Source: Chinchilla lanigera (Eukaryota > Chordata > Mammalia > Rodentia > Chinchillidae). From it: DNA of 64,000 nucleotides. The notes beneath the pieces were generated by a model, which saw only the letters and a list, made by a program, of their open reading frames with translations, did no database searches and was not told where the DNA came from. How positions within the stretch are numbered: the stretch's first letter is position 1; every line of letters begins with the position of its first letter. Below, piece after piece: positions 35,666 to 47,964 of the stretch. The translations under genes and the position numbers were made by a program. The stretch is taken from assembly GCF_000276665.1 (NCBI RefSeq), contig NW_004955402.1, positions 2,201,606-2,265,605 on the forward strand, written 5' to 3'.

Positions 35666-36149
35666 CTCGTCCTAACACTAAATAGGGAAAAGATGACCAG
35701 CTTGTTAAAATGCTGTGCTAAAGGCCCCACAGGCAGTTCTCACGGAACCAGAAACATACGTGGCCAAAAGTACTTGAAAAGATGCTCAACCTCGCTCAAA
35801 AGCAGACACGGGAGGCTCCTTCTAACCCCAGACTCCAGCTCCTCCGTTCCCCCAACGCTGGACAGAAACACTGGGAAATGCGTGCACGGGTGCTGAATAG
35901 GAACAGACTTTCTCCTTGTTGTTATTCCTTAAACATCGCAGGACAATACCGACTCACACAGTGTCCATGAGCACTGGGCATAGTGAGTAGCCCAGAGACC
36001 TCCAGTGTCTGGGATGACTGCCCACGTTACACACAAACTCTGCACTATTTTACGTCAGGGACTTGGAGCATAAGCAGAGCTTGGCAGCCACAGAGGCCCC
36101 TGGGAGCAGCCCTCCTCCACAGACCCTGAGAGAGGACTATACCTGCAGT
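35666..36149. other. Unassigned unique DNA
   Basis: No gene or repeat is recognised. Confidence 0.4.
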
Positions 36150-36380
36150 TTAAGTGTTATCCTTTATGCATTATCATAAATTTACAAGCTTAATAGTACT
36201 AAGTATTAGAGCTAAAGATAGATACTCTCATATACTATTAACAGAAGTACAATTTGGAGTATCCTTTTGGGAGAGCAATACAGCAAAACTTGTAAGAATT
36301 TTAAATACACGTAGCCTTTGGCTTGGAATTTTTCAGCTTGGAATTTCCCCTGGCTCGGGCCCTGAGGAGATAAAGGGCCC
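36150..36380 (+). repeat. Old L1M-like fragment
   Basis: AT-rich; shows tttgggagagcaatacagca, gtaagaattttaaatacacg and a ttggaatttcccctgg word followed by ccctgaggagataaa, the order of an old L1 3' region. Diverged enough that another old LINE is possible. Confidence 0.4.
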
Positions 36381-36938
36381 TTCTGTCCATTCTGCAGATG
36401 AGCACACTTGGAGGGGTGAGGCTGCTTCCTTGGTCCACACAAGCAAGGCAGCCCTGCCAGCCTGGCCCGTCCTCTAACCGCAGAGACAGGGCTGCCGCCG
36501 TCCTTCCTCGGAGCGCCTTTGAAAGGCGGTTTGCTTATTGGGAGCATGTCTCCTTTCTGTCCTCTGAGACCACGCGCAAGGGCAGGGAGCCAGGCAGCCA
36601 GGACTCCAACCCCTGGGCCCTGTCCTCTCCTTCAGCTACACCACGAATCCTGAAGTCTGAAGCCACTGTGCAAGGAGGGCAAACCCTGAACACCCTTGAG
36701 TGGCAGGGGCCACTGCTAGCACCAGGGCAGGTGCAGGGGTGTCAGAAGCAAGCCGGGCAGCGCAGCGGTGCACGAGACTCCTGCACACAGGTCGTGGGAG
36801 AGCATGGCGGGGGGAGGAAGGGCAGATCCACTCACTCACCCGGGTTTCCCTGAATGGAAAATGATTCTCTTGCTCCAATAATTCTCTGTGTGGCTAACTG
36901 GAACTTCCCTGATTTGCACTGGAAGTCCCAAGTCCCTT
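36381..36938. other. Unassigned unique DNA
   Basis: No gene or repeat is recognised. Confidence 0.4.
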
Positions 36939-37140
36939 GGCCAGGAAGGGGGCACACACTTGTAATCCTAGCACTCTGGGAAGCAGAGGCAGAACAATCA
37001 CAAATTAGAGTCCAGCCAGGACACACTAGCAACTCAGCAAGACCCTGCCTCAAAATGATCTTTTTAAAGGGGCTGGGGACATATCTCAGTGCAAAGACCC
37101 TGGGTTCAATCGCTAGTACGCAAAAGAAAAAAAGGAAGAG
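36939..37140 (+). mobile_element. Composite B1-ID SINE
   Basis: A B1 half (ggccaggaagggggcacaca, aatcctagcactctgggaag, aagaccctgcctcaaaatg) is followed by an ID half (aaaggggctggggacatatc, accctgggttcaatcgctag) and an A-rich tail. This is the most complete of the three dimers in the window. Confidence 0.85.
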
Positions 37141-38554
37141 AGAAAGTGCCACATTCCAGAAAGCCCTTAGGTCCCTGTCAAACCACAACAGGGGGTCACC
37201 TAAACTGCAGGTGAGGGGGGGAGGGAGCAGGCAGCACCCGAACTCAGCAGCAGGTAAAGAGACATCAAAAGTCTCCGCGAGTTTTCAGTTGCAGCTTGTC
37301 ACGATTAACCTCCTTTTCCCCTGAGAACAAAGTCTCTATTGTCAAGGAAAACATGGCCTTAACTGACAGGGGTTGGGGCAGGAACGCAGGCCACCGTCCA
37401 GGGTCGGCACAAGGACAGCGGCTGCCCCCAGAAAGGAGGGTCCCAGCCCTTCTCTGCGGATGGCAACGCCCAAGCCCCGCAGGGTGGTCTGCGCTGACCT
37501 CCTCCTTCGGGCTGACCCGCTGCGGGTGCACACAGACACCCTAGTCACTCAGTGAGCGCCGCCTCTTAAGGCAGCCTTCTGGTCTGCCAGAACCTGCCTA
37601 GAGGTGGCGTCCACGTGGACAGCTCAGGGGGACACCTGGTTGCGTGGACAGAATGCTAAGTTTCAGGATTTCTTTTTCCAGTCAGACAAGAATTCAGAAC
37701 GGCAGGTAGCCGAGTGTCCGGTGTCGTGTTGACCGCTCTGGGATGCCTGGCTGACTCAGTGTGGTCCCCTCGCACTCGCGGCACTGCTTCTGTGGCGACT
37801 CCCAGACCCCAGCCACCTGCTCCCTCATCTCCACAGCTGCTGGGGACCAGGACCCCAGCCGTCTCGCTCACAGCCCACCCCAGCTCCTCACACAGCCTGG
37901 CATCTCGAGGGTGCGCATCCGACAGCCTTTGATGAGCACCCAGTCCTCAGGTCGCACGTCATTGAGGTGAAACCTTCAGTACCTGCCAGGTTAGCCTCGG
38001 CGCTTACTGGAAAGTTTGTCTCTCACTTCTGAAAATGGCAGGAAAGCAAATAACTCCCGCAACCCCCATCTCCACAGCAGAGTGTCACCACACGTGGCTG
38101 CCTCTACTTCGCACCTGAGGACACTGAACAGACCGTGTGCGGCACACGTGGGGCCCACGCGGTGGTGCCGAAGCCCGGGCCTCGCGGCTGCCCCTGCAAG
38201 GCTGCCCACGGAGCAGCCGCACACCCTCTTGCTGCTGGAGCTCAGCTGGGTTGAAAGCGTTCCTCTGCGCTTATTTTTCCCAACTCAATCAGTTAAAAAT
38301 GCATAGGTTTGGGTTGTAAATGGGTACATTAGAGTTTAGGATTAAAGGTTTTGTTCTCATGCTTAGACTGGTTTTCTGTTTCTTTAAGAACATCCACCTC
38401 ATTCGAGGTCGAGTAAACCATCAGAGTTTGATTTCCACAAGCGCCACTCATTCTAGCACCAGGTCAAGCTCCCTGCCCCTCCAGTCCCAGGGAGAAGCCC
38501 CAGTCCCCTCCCACCTCACCTACGGTGGAGCGAGGTGCCAATTCTCTCTCACAT
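37141..38554. other. Unassigned unique DNA
   Basis: No gene or repeat is recognised; CpG words are somewhat more frequent at 37380-37560 and 38130-38220 but do not reach island density. Confidence 0.4.
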
Positions 38555-38603
38555 ACAATGCACACGCACACACATGCACACGCACACACACGCACACACG
38601 GCC
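38555..38603. repeat. (CA)n microsatellite
   Basis: Interrupted CA/CGCA tract of about 45 bases. Confidence 0.9.
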
Positions 38604-39699
38604 CGATGCCACTGGGACCTCCAGCTGGCTGGTGGCAAACCACAGCAGCAGCATTTGGTCTGAGGCGTGCAGATGGGGCGGGAGGGCACCTCGTCGCAGG
38701 GCATCGCCACAGAAACCAGGCAGAGCAACGCTGGCTCTCGGCTCTTGTGCACAGGCGTTGCCCTGCCTAACCAGCTCCCTTGGAATCCCCTCCTCAGCAG
38801 CTCCACACCCGCAAAGAAGAAGGAGTGAGGCCAGGCCAGCCCGGGGACAGTGCTCCTCACACCCGCTCCTGGCAGAGCCTGCTCCCTGCCTCTGCCCAGA
38901 GGTGGCAAACTCCTACCACTGTGTTGATGCCCTGCAGGACAGCAAGGCTCCTGGAGGCCGGGCTCACCTTCAGCACCTGCCTACTCTAGCACCGAGAGCC
39001 CTAGACACTCCCTAAGTCCGCGATGGCCCCCGCGGTGTCTCTGTCACCCTCAGCCAGGGCGCGCAGCCCCAAGGCAGGGGAAGAGGCTTTTCAGGGACCC
39101 GACGACCAACCTAAAACGAACCCTTACCCCTGACCTGCTGTGGAGTGTCCTGTCACCCGCTTTGGTCTTCTGAAGTCTCCCTTCCTCCCTGGCACGGCCC
39201 CATCACTGCCCTACACCACCCAGAGCACAGGTCAGCTGTGCCCAGCGGGCATGTGGCGGTTAGGACAGGACACTCAAGCAGGCAACTTCCAGCCTCCAGC
39301 TCAGGGACAGGCCGCAGGGCCTGCAGTGTGACAGTCCATGTGGGGATTCGGGAGTCATTTTCTCCCGCAGCAGATGCAAGAGCAGGAATCCGGGGCGCAC
39401 GGACCTCAAGGAGCTCAGGTGGCCGCCCAGAGCACCTGCCGGCAGCGAGAGGCCGTTCCCTCACCTGCTGCCAGCGCTCAGAGATAAAACCTGACAGAGA
39501 GGAAGCTCTCAGCGCTGGAGACCCTGGTTCCTACACCAGCTGTGCCCACCATCTCTCTACACAGTAAACAAAAGTTTCCCGTGCCCAGCGTGGGGGTAAA
39601 AAGATGCACTCGAAAGTGCGCCCTCCCCAAGGTGTCTACAGGCCCAGCTCGCCTAAAAGGAATTCTTCAAATCACAGGATTGACATGGGAAAACACTGA
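38604..39699. other. Unassigned GC-rich DNA
   Basis: No gene or repeat is recognised. The 231-codon plus-strand frame starting at 38320 runs through the CA tract, so it is not coding. Confidence 0.4.
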
Positions 39700-39765
39700 G
39701 AGGGGGAGGAGACAGGAGGGGAGGAGGAAGAGCAGGAGGAGGAGGAGTGGGGGGGGGGTAGTCTG
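39700..39765. repeat. Purine-rich (GGA)n tract
   Basis: Imperfect GGA/GGAA repeat ending in a run of ten or so G. A polypurine tract with possible triplex or quadruplex behaviour. Confidence 0.85.
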
Positions 39766-40529
39766 AGCAGGACTGCAGGAGGACAGAGCGGCGGGAGGAG
39801 GAGCGCACATCCACGCAGCCCTGCATCCCTGGCTTTGTTTATTCACCCGACGACTTGAGGCCCTGGACACAAAGGAGACGGTGGGGCCTGATTCCAGGCC
39901 AGCGCCCAGCAGCTCTGGAGTTTGGGTGAGAAGGCGCAGCCCCCTGGCTGCCCCCGCAAGGCCCCTGGCCCACGTCTTACCTGGGGCTGCTTGGAACCAC
40001 CTGGACCGGGTTAGCTGCCCAGCGAAGTGGCCAAAGCCCGGACGGTGTGGGATGGAGTCTGGAGTCCCTGAGATTCCAAGGACCGGACACACAAGACATC
40101 CTCAGCGCCCAGCATCTGCCAGCACTTCACTTCCCCAAAGCCCACCCACCTGACGACAAGGGCCCTCCTGATTCCCAGCGTGCAGTGCTCATGAGGGCTG
40201 GGGATCCACCGACACCAGGGACGCTGCCTCCACTCTAGAGCTGCGGTGTCTCTGTCACCGAACTTTCTGCCCATGGGTTACGGGTGGGACAGTCAGGTTC
40301 ACACTGAAGGAATGGGGGTCATGGGGCTTGGGAGCAAGACACAGACCAAGTGACAGCCAGGGCCTCGGGGAGTGGGACTCAGACCCCACGGGCTGGAGCC
40401 TTCATTTCTATGCCCAGGGCCACCCCACACGGGCGGGAGGTGGTGAAACACTCCTGGCCTCTCAGCACCCTCCAGGGGAAGTGCCGGCTGACCGTGCCTT
40501 ATCCTACGTGCCTGGCACCACAAGTACTT
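39766..40529. other. Unassigned unique DNA
   Basis: No gene or repeat is recognised. Confidence 0.4.
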
Positions 40530-40792
40530 TGGTTTGGGGCTTTTTTTTTCTTGTTTGGGGACTTTTGCACACACATAATGTGATCTCTTGGGGCTGTGAG
40601 CCTAAGTGCAAACGCAAAATTCACTTGTTTTACATGCACCTTCTGCACACAGCCTTCAGGTGATTTGATACAATATTCTGTAATAATTGTGTGCCTGAAA
40701 CAAACCCTTAAGGTGTAGAACTTTCCACTTGTGGTATGAAAAGTGTCAGGTTTGGGCACATCTCCGAATTTGGATTTTCTGGTTAGGGATGA
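40530..40792 (+). mobile_element. Same MITE family as 32333, opposite orientation
   Basis: Shows cacataatgtgatctcttgg, cgcaaaattcacttgtttta, gatacaatattctgtaataa, gtgcctgaaacaaaccctta, and ends with aatttggattttctggttag then ggatg. The 5' terminus is degraded; the 3' terminus resembles the terminal inverted repeat of the copy at 32333. Confidence 0.7.
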
Positions 40793-41379
40793 CCGGCCTG
40801 TCACTGCCTATTCTGTTCCATGTTTTAATCTTTAAAATGGCCCTGTGCTCTCATTCTCCACAAAACACCTCGGTAGAGCTTTCTTCCATTTACATAATTT
40901 TTAAAAGTTTAAAGAAAAACTCAGAAGACTCAATGGCAGTGCAAACAAATCAGGAGGAGACCGGCGTGGGGTGAAATCCAGGCTAATCTCTGGGAGGAGG
41001 AGCAGACCAGCCACCCGGAGCCCAGCCACAGGGTCCCAGCCTGCAGCTCCAGCAGAGGAAGCACGAAAACCGGCCCCACAGCTTGCGTCTGTGCCCAAGT
41101 CCCCAGGTCCGGAGCGACAAGGACAAGCGTCTGCCAGGAGACTGACCGAGAGGAAAAGGCAGGCGTCCAGAGGCGGGGAGAAACTGGGAGGCTGAGGCGC
41201 CTGGCCTCCAAGGCTCAGGCTATAAACGCCTGGCCCCCGAGGAGCTCCTCTCTTGCCGGCAGCCCGAGGCGGCCGAGCCCTGGAGGGGACAAGAGGTCAC
41301 GGAGAAGCTGCAGGGGAGGGCAGCGAAAGCGCTGCGGGCGGGCGCCGACCCACACTCTAATCCAGCCTGTGGCTTTGTT
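40793..41379. other. Unassigned unique DNA
   Basis: No gene or known repeat. GC- and CpG-richer at 41235-41350. Confidence 0.4.
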
Positions 41380-41645
41380 CAGCCCACAGAGCCTGCTCCA
41401 CGATTTCTTTTCTGAAACAGCTCTTTGATGCAGCCCCCATTCGGGCCCAGTGACATGAAAGAGATACTGACGCAGGCTATCAAAGGCCAGTGGGGCGGTA
41501 ACATTATCTCTTCCGCCCCCTTCCCATCCTCCTGTGGGGAAGGGCTCCCTGGCTGAGGAGTGTCTCTTTCCCCTACTAATTTCCCATCAGATATTAATCT
41601 GAGAGGGGGAACGTGAATTAATACTTTAAGCTTGTAGGTCACACA
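41380..41645. promoter_or_regulatory. Candidate non-coding regulatory element
   Basis: This is a guess from motif density. The stretch lacks repeats and holds atcaaagg at 41479-41486 (TCF/LEF-like), ttatct at 41504-41509 (GATA-like, minus strand) and a run of TTAAT/AATTA words at about 41594-41625. No conservation data were available, and such words are common by chance. Confidence 0.2.
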
Positions 41646-41898
41646 CAGGTCACCATCGTTGCCGTGGGGACGGGAAGGAAGCTGACCTCCTGGGCCCAGG
41701 GAAGCCGGCTCCTAATAACTGCTAGCGACTCAGCAATTCCAAAATTGCTGGGAATTCTGTATGAGATGAAAACAACATCTGTCCTCTAAGGTGCCCATTA
41801 CGGATCCTATAGAAGTCTGAGTTAGCAAGTTTCTTGTGGATTGCTATCCTGGGCTGGTTGTTTCCACCCTTGACATTCTCAGTGTGAAATACCCAAAA
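41646..41898. other. Unassigned unique DNA
   Basis: No gene or repeat is recognised. Confidence 0.4.
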
Positions 41899-41971
41899 TG
41901 GCTTGGGGTGGAGCTCAGTGATAAAGTGCTTGCTAGCAGGTGAGAGACCCTGGGTTCCATCCCAGGACCAT
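41899..41971 (+). mobile_element. Older ID-type tRNA-derived SINE
   Basis: Reads ggcttggggtggagctcagt, then aaagtgcttgctagcagg and gagaccctgggttccatccc, the A-box and B-box order of an ID-like SINE, followed by an AAT-rich tail instead of poly(A). It differs clearly from the young ID subfamily. Confidence 0.8.
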
Positions 41972-42025
41972 GAATAATAATGAATAATAATAATAGTTAT
42001 TATTATTAACCAAATCAAATCAAAT
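41972..42025. repeat. (AAT)n tract
   Basis: AAT repeats followed by their complement TTATTATTA, forming a small palindrome, then caaat repeats. Probably expanded from the SINE tail. Confidence 0.85.
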
Positions 42026-45000
42026 GCCCAATACTAGGGGCATCAAACAAACCCATGTGTTCACAGTGGACTAGCATGCAAGTGTTCCAAGCTATGTTTA
42101 AGGAATACTCCACAGCGGGCAAAGAGTTCACCGTGCACCAGTAAAGAAAAAGGTTTGATTTTGAAACAGTAGCGCAGGATGACTTCCGTTCTGCAAGCTC
42201 AGGGCTGGGCGTGTGTGGTGCAGACTCAGAAGGCATGGAGAGGCTTTGAGGCCCCAGCATCAGCCCTTGCAGCGTAGTGGGCCGTGCACAGCTGTCTTTT
42301 ATTCTTTCTGTGCCTTTAGATATTTTATTGTTTTCTACAAAGTGCATTACAGTATTTCCTTGAGTGGTAAATTCTGAGACCTGATCAGCACATAGTAAGG
42401 AAGCCGTCCTTTAGAAAAATTGTACCCATGTCTGTAGATAGAGCATAGCCAACCCAAAGACATCACCTGTAACTGCCTTTGTAAGAGCCGAGTCAGTTGT
42501 CCGCCAAATCTGCTGACCCCTGCCAGTTAGGCCTCCTGATTCACTCTCCTCGGGGCACCAGCATCCAGGCATGGAGCTCTCCCACACTCATGGGAAGGAG
42601 GTGACCAAAGCCACCCTGCCTGGCCCTTGGTCTGCTGTTGCCCTTGGCATTTGGGCAGCAAGTTTCCAGCCTGTGGAGGAAGGAAGGGAGGAAGGGTGAG
42701 ACGCCCCCTGAGCCTGGACTGGCCAGCAGGCAGTGGCGGAGCTGGGACGGAAGGGCCCCGGGCTGCTCCAGAGCCGGATGCTGACAGAGACTCGCACAGG
42801 TCATGAGCACAGAAAGGACGCACCCCTGCTGGGAGGGGCACGACCCCACAGAGCCAGCCCAGCCCTTGCCACAGCCCCCACATGCCAACTGCGTGGTGCA
42901 GAGATGCAGCACCTCATCTTCACTGGCAACAAACCAGCGCCAGGCACTGTCCTCCTCTTCGCTCAGGGTGGCAGCTCCAGCCACAGCCATAAGGGGGCGG
43001 TGCTTGGAACGGCCTTGGCCTTGCCTGTGCCCTACAGGGCCACCTCCCTCCACCACATCGACTGTCCTGAGTCTGTAGGCCGCCCCCACCCGCCTCCCTG
43101 CTTGCCGCGGCCCTGGCTCCCTCTCCTTGCCTTCTGGCCCCACCTAGCAGACCCTGCAGCATCAGCCAGTGTGACATGGGAAAGCTTCCAGGGACAGGCA
43201 GAGCAGGGACGGGGCAGAGATCGCCCTTGGGGGCCTTCCCAGGAGAGACTCCCTCCACACCGCTGAGCACAGCCGGCCCCTCGCTCCCCTGCTCCCACCC
43301 GCTGGAAGGAGCTAGGCCACGGCCAGGAGCCTGGGGCGGTGAGGGGTCAACGCCGCAAGAGCCAGCGGGAAAGAAGCGACGCCAGGGTCAGAGCGCCCCA
43401 CGGTGTCCAGGATCTGAGACTGGCACTGGGACCAGCTGTGACCCAGGGGAGACACCGGGCACCCTCTCATCCCCAGCCCTAAGCCACGTTTAGTCTGGCT
43501 GCCTTCCATCTGAGCTGTTTGAAGTTTGGAAAAACGCATTTGAAGAGGGTTATAAAAGAGACACTGCACTTGGAAGCCAAAGAGATTAAAGAATGGATAA
43601 GGACTTCAATGAGAAGAGAGAGATTGAGATAAATTTCAGCCAAGTGACTCCTCGGGTAATGACCCACAGAGACAGGAGCTCTGGAGAAGAGAAGGCCCGG
43701 GTGGCAGGCGAGGCCGGCACGCGGGGTGGGGCGGGAGTCCCTCCGGCATCCAGCGTGCCGCTGCCGGCAGTGTCGGGATGGAGGGGCAGTGGGAGGGAGC
43801 ACCCTGTCCAGATGACCGTGTCGGGGAGGAGTGGGCGCCGGGGCCCCGGGACTCCAGGGACAGACAGTAAGGAGAGGAGGACTCTGCGGACCACTGGCTT
43901 AAACCCACAACAGGACACGGGCAGCTTGCGAGTTCGAGCTTTCACCCACTACGTGGTGCGTTTCAGAGACAAAGTGGAGCAGACAACAGGACCTGGAGAA
44001 TGTGGGTGAGGGAAGGAGGAGCGAGTGGGAAAGTGCAGCCCTTGACACAGAAGACGCCCAGAGGTGGTCGGGAACACCTAGCTCTGGAACATGTGGTTGT
44101 GGGCCCCAGACACCTAAGCAGTCTAAGGAGCTGGTCTGGGCCCAGAACCGAGCTGTGTGGGGCCCCCACGTCCGGGCAGGGTACGCACTGCTCTGTCCCA
44201 GCCCAGCAGAACCTCCTCACGGTGGGGGTGCCGTACCCTAGCAAGGCCCCACCTGAGTGGTACCCTCGGGCAGGTTCAGATGCCCATAGGACAGTGGGGT
44301 TGAGTTTGGCCTGACGCCAGCTCCACACACCTTTGAAGAGTGGCCTAAAGGCTTCTCAGCACACGGAGAACTGTAACCTAACTTGCTGTGTAAGCAGACC
44401 ATAACCTACCCAGGTAGCCGGCAGGGTCTTGGCCAATTACAAGCCACCAACTGTCCAAACCGCATTCAAACATGACAGAAGGAGCTGGGACCCCTCAGGC
44501 ATCCGCTGCTCACTTCCCGTCCGGTGGTCACTTCCACTCCATTGCCCAGGAGTAGAGTGCAGAAGTCTAAACACTGGGCCTCGCCAGCGGCCTGGTTTGA
44601 AAACTGCAGTGGAAGCCAGCGAAGACCTGCAAAACTAGACTGGTTGTGATTTTCTCCAAGCAGGAGTTCCCTTCCCCCCAAGCCAGCAGACGGTCCCCTG
44701 CTGCTCCCCCGGGAGTCTGGAGAAACTGCGAGCCCATGGGAGAGGAGGCCTGGGGAGAAGCAGGCTGGGACTGCAGATCACAGTAGGGTCCCCAGCGCTC
44801 TCCCACTGTCACCTGCTCCCTAGGCAGTGACTGCGTATCCACCGCCAGTCCCACTCCCACGCTCCAGGCCCTGCCTGCTCTGCCTCTGCGGGCCTCTCGG
44901 GACCTGGCTGGAGCCTCCCTGTCCAGGGCTCTGAGGCGGCAGGACCCCTGTTGAGAGACCCTGGACAGGCAAGGGCCTGAGCTCCTGGTCCCCTAAGGCA

Positions 45001-46599
45001 ATCCAGCAGACTGGGGGTGTCCCAGGCTACGGCACAGCTCCCAGTCCAAGCCCAGGCATCCCCTATCTCAGGGTGTGATCGGAGCACATTACTCGCTAAG
45101 TTCTCATCTGTAAGAGCAGGGAGGAGGATGCCAGCGGTGGTGTTGGTAGGGCTTTCCTCTCAGGATGGTGACGGGGATGCTCTCTCAGCGAGAGGAAGAG
45201 AAGACGGCATCACCACGGGGCTTCCAAACACTCAGAGGAAGAAGGACAGGAAGGACAGGGTGAACGCTGGAGACCAGGATGGGGCAACCCAGCCCCAGAC
45301 ACAGCCAGAGCTCCTGCGGCTCAGGGGCTGCTGCACGGGTTAAGCACTGCCTTGGAGATGCGGCGCAGCTGACCTGGACCTGTGGGCCGCTGACCTCAGC
45401 CAGGCCGGGATGCCGCAGGGACAGGAAAGGCTGCCGGTGCTCTGAGCCTGCGCTTTCTTCCCACAGCCTACCTCGCTCTGCCACCCTGCAGGAGTGGATC
45501 AGGATCAGCCTTCAGCTGCCCTTTCACTTGGATTCACTCAGTCGTTTCCTTCCTTTCTCCAGCTTCGCCCACAGGTGACCGCTGACCAGGAAAACGTGGC
45601 TCTTCTCAGGTATCAACCAAATGGCATTGCCAAACGCTGCCCTTTCTGAGGGGCTTTGCATACAAAGCAGCCCACAAACCTGCAGCTGAGGGAGCAAGTA
45701 AGTGTTGTGGCCGGCTTCCTCATCGCATAGTCACCTGTCACGGCATGGTGACATCTACTGGGGTGGGAGGAGGCCGGGGTCTACTTCTCAGGCCCATATG
45801 GCGAGACTTGAAGGGCAGGAGCAGGAGGGCACCGGGGGTCACTAGAGCAGCTGTTTCTCTTCAGAGTCACCAAATTCTATCAGTAAACCACTCGGGAAAG
45901 TGGCCTCACACAGATGTGCGGCTCAGTCCAAGGCTCACAGTGACCCTCGAGTTAGAACCGGCCAAGCATACGAACAACTTGGGTTATGACCGGACTTTTA
46001 GCTGTAACTGAGGACCAAAGTCTTCAGTTATGACCCAAACGCCGGCCACTTGTGGTCTCAGAGACAGATTTAACTCCTAAAGAGTTCTGGGAGGAACATT
46101 ACAGCACCCTTTCCTGTATGGGGTTAACTGAGAAGTCCTGGGCCAGTGTCTCTCTAAGGACAGAGATCTGCCTGCGTACAGAGACTTTGAAGGCTGTGTG
46201 GAGGAGCCCGAGCCTTCAGCTGACAACCTGGCTCACAGCCAGCCCTTGGGACGCATTGGATTCCTAAGTCGGGGGTGCGCTAAAAGACAGAAATGTCCTT
46301 GGTGCTGGGATTTCACCAGGACAGACACTTCCCAGTGAGGGAAGGCTAAAACACAGCAAGAGCACGTCCTGCGTGTTAAAACTCCCACCAGCTCCTCAGG
46401 CAAGAGAAGCTGTGTGTCAGGAAGAAAACACGGGTGACGCGGGCCCCCTGCACCCCAGTCACCTTCACGCCAGCGGGTTTGGGTGTGGGGGTCCACCAGT
46501 CCTGTGAACCCAACACACCGCGAGAGGCTCTCGAAACGGGGCAGAGCTAAGAGTCGCTTCTTCTGCTGGTGAATCTGGTAACAGTATTACTAAGTTGTT
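42026..46599. other. Repeat-poor GC-rich block of 4.5 kb
   Basis: I recognise no SINE, LINE, LTR or DNA transposon here, which is unusual for this window. Open frames up to 200 codons (42541-43143, minus) occur but overlap frames on other strands and show no domain. It could hold unrecognised non-coding exons or regulatory DNA. Confidence 0.45.
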
Positions 46600-47305
46600 A
46601 TTCCTTTAAAATTTTTTTTCAAATTTTATTCTCATCAGCACGTGTTTGCAGTACATAAACAATTGCTCTCGTCATGGACAGTCGGTCACAGACCGCACAG
46701 AGCGTCATTCACTTTCCATCCCCCCTCCGCCCATCACCTCATCCCTTCCCTTTGCAAAAGACCTGCCTCTCTGTCTCCTCTTATGAGTCTCATTTTGCTA
46801 ATTTTTTCGCTTTGGATTTCTCATATAAAAGACACCATGTGATATCTAAGCCCTTGTGTGATTTATTGCACTTAACACTATGGTCACATTTATTTTTTTA
46901 CAAATAACTCAAAGTTGTCCTTCTTTATGGCAGAGTAGTACTCCAGGGTGTGTAAATACATTTCCTCTTATCTGCTGATGGACACATAGGCTGCTTCCAA
47001 GATTTACCTATTATAAATTGTGCTACTATAAACATGGGTGTGCCTGGACCACTGTAATATGATGTCTTTAACTCTTTCAGGGAAACACCTGAGAGGGGAA
47101 TAGCTGGATCAAATGGGGTTTCTACTTTTCATTTTTTGAGGACTGTCCACATGATTTCCATTGCTGTTTGTACTAGGATACCCTCTTACTAATAATGCAG
47201 AAGGCTCCTTTCTCCCCACAGCCTCACCAGCATCTGTTGTTACTTGATTTCTTGTTGAAGGCCACTCTTTCGGGAGTAAGACGCCATTCTGAACTGTGGC
47301 AAAAT
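46600..47305 (-). mobile_element. L1 3' end (antisense)
   Basis: The plus strand is the complement of an L1 from its 3' UTR into ORF2. ttctttatggcagagtagta, ctgctgatggacacataggc, tataaacatgggtgtgcctg, gaatagctggatcaaatggg and ccacagcctcaccagcatct occur in the expected order. The reading frame is broken by many changes. It is a 5'-truncated, old insertion. Confidence 0.85.
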
Positions 47306-47450
47306 ACACATAACTTCTCTGAAGTGTGTGGTGCAGAGGCGTTAGGCACACTCCCCTTGTTGAGCAGCCCCCACGCGCCCTCCTGCCCAGCTCGCCCTAT
47401 CTTACAAAATGAGGTCTGTGCCTGTTAGCAGCTCTTCTCTTGGCTAGCTC
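47298..47450 (-). repeat. L1M 3' UTR-like fragment, second copy
   Basis: Begins ctgtggcaaaatacacataa and continues with gaagtgtgtggtgcagaggc and a ttaggcacactccccttgtt word, matching the same 3' UTR region as the fragment at 47495. It is joined directly to the ORF2 side of the preceding L1, so it is not that element's own UTR. Confidence 0.55.
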
Positions 47451-47494
47451 CACCCCCTGGCGGCCCCTTCGCGCTGTTGCTTCTGTGTTGCTTC

Positions 47495-47725
47495 AGTTTT
47501 TTAAAATTGTGGTTAAAACACATAAAATCGAATTTCCCCTCTTTACCACTTTTAAGCGTGTGGCTCAGCGGCGTCCACACACCATTGTGCAATAGATCCC
47601 ACAGCTCCACATCTCAGAAGACTGACATTCTGCCCCCCGCTAAACAATTCCCCGCATCCCCTTTGCAGGCAGCCACCCTTCCTTCCACTGTCTCTGTGAA
47701 GCTGGCCACTTACATAACTGCAGAG
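47495..47725 (-). repeat. L1M 3' UTR-like fragment, third copy
   Basis: Shows attgtggttaaaacacataa, tttaccacttttaagcgtgt, ggctcagcggcgtccacaca, a ccattgtgcaatagatcc word and a cactgtctctgtgaa word, in the order of the antisense L1M 3' UTR. Confidence 0.7.
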
Positions 47726-47741
47726 AAGTGGGATGAATTTT

Positions 47742-47853
47742 ATTTTTTTTTATTTTTTATTTTTTTGGGTTTTTTTTCCAGTACCAGGAATAGAACTCAC
47801 AACCTTGCGCTTGCCAGGCAGGCGCTGTGCTGCTGAGCTAAATCCCCGGCCCC
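47742..47853 (-). mobile_element. Young ID SINE
   Basis: A T-rich run precedes the complement of the ID body (ccagtaccaggaatagaact, cttgcgcttgccaggcaggc, gctgagctaaatccccggcc). Near-matching duplications, gggatgaattta-like at about 47730 and gggatgactttaa-like at about 47854, flank it with one mismatch. Recent but slightly older than the copy at 10361. Confidence 0.92.
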
Positions 47854-47924
47854 GGGATGACTTTAAACATTCAACTTAATGTCCAGCCCCTGGAGAGAAG
47901 TATGTATTGACCATCTACCACTGT

Positions 47925-47925
47925 G

Positions 47926-47961
<36 letters not shown>
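47925..47961. repeat. (CA)n microsatellite
   Basis: About 36 bases of perfect CA. Confidence 0.97.

Positions 47962-47964
<3 letters not shown>

Noticed and set aside
38320..39015. 231-codon plus-strand frame
   Set aside because: It runs through a CA microsatellite and has no recognisable domain or conserved start context.
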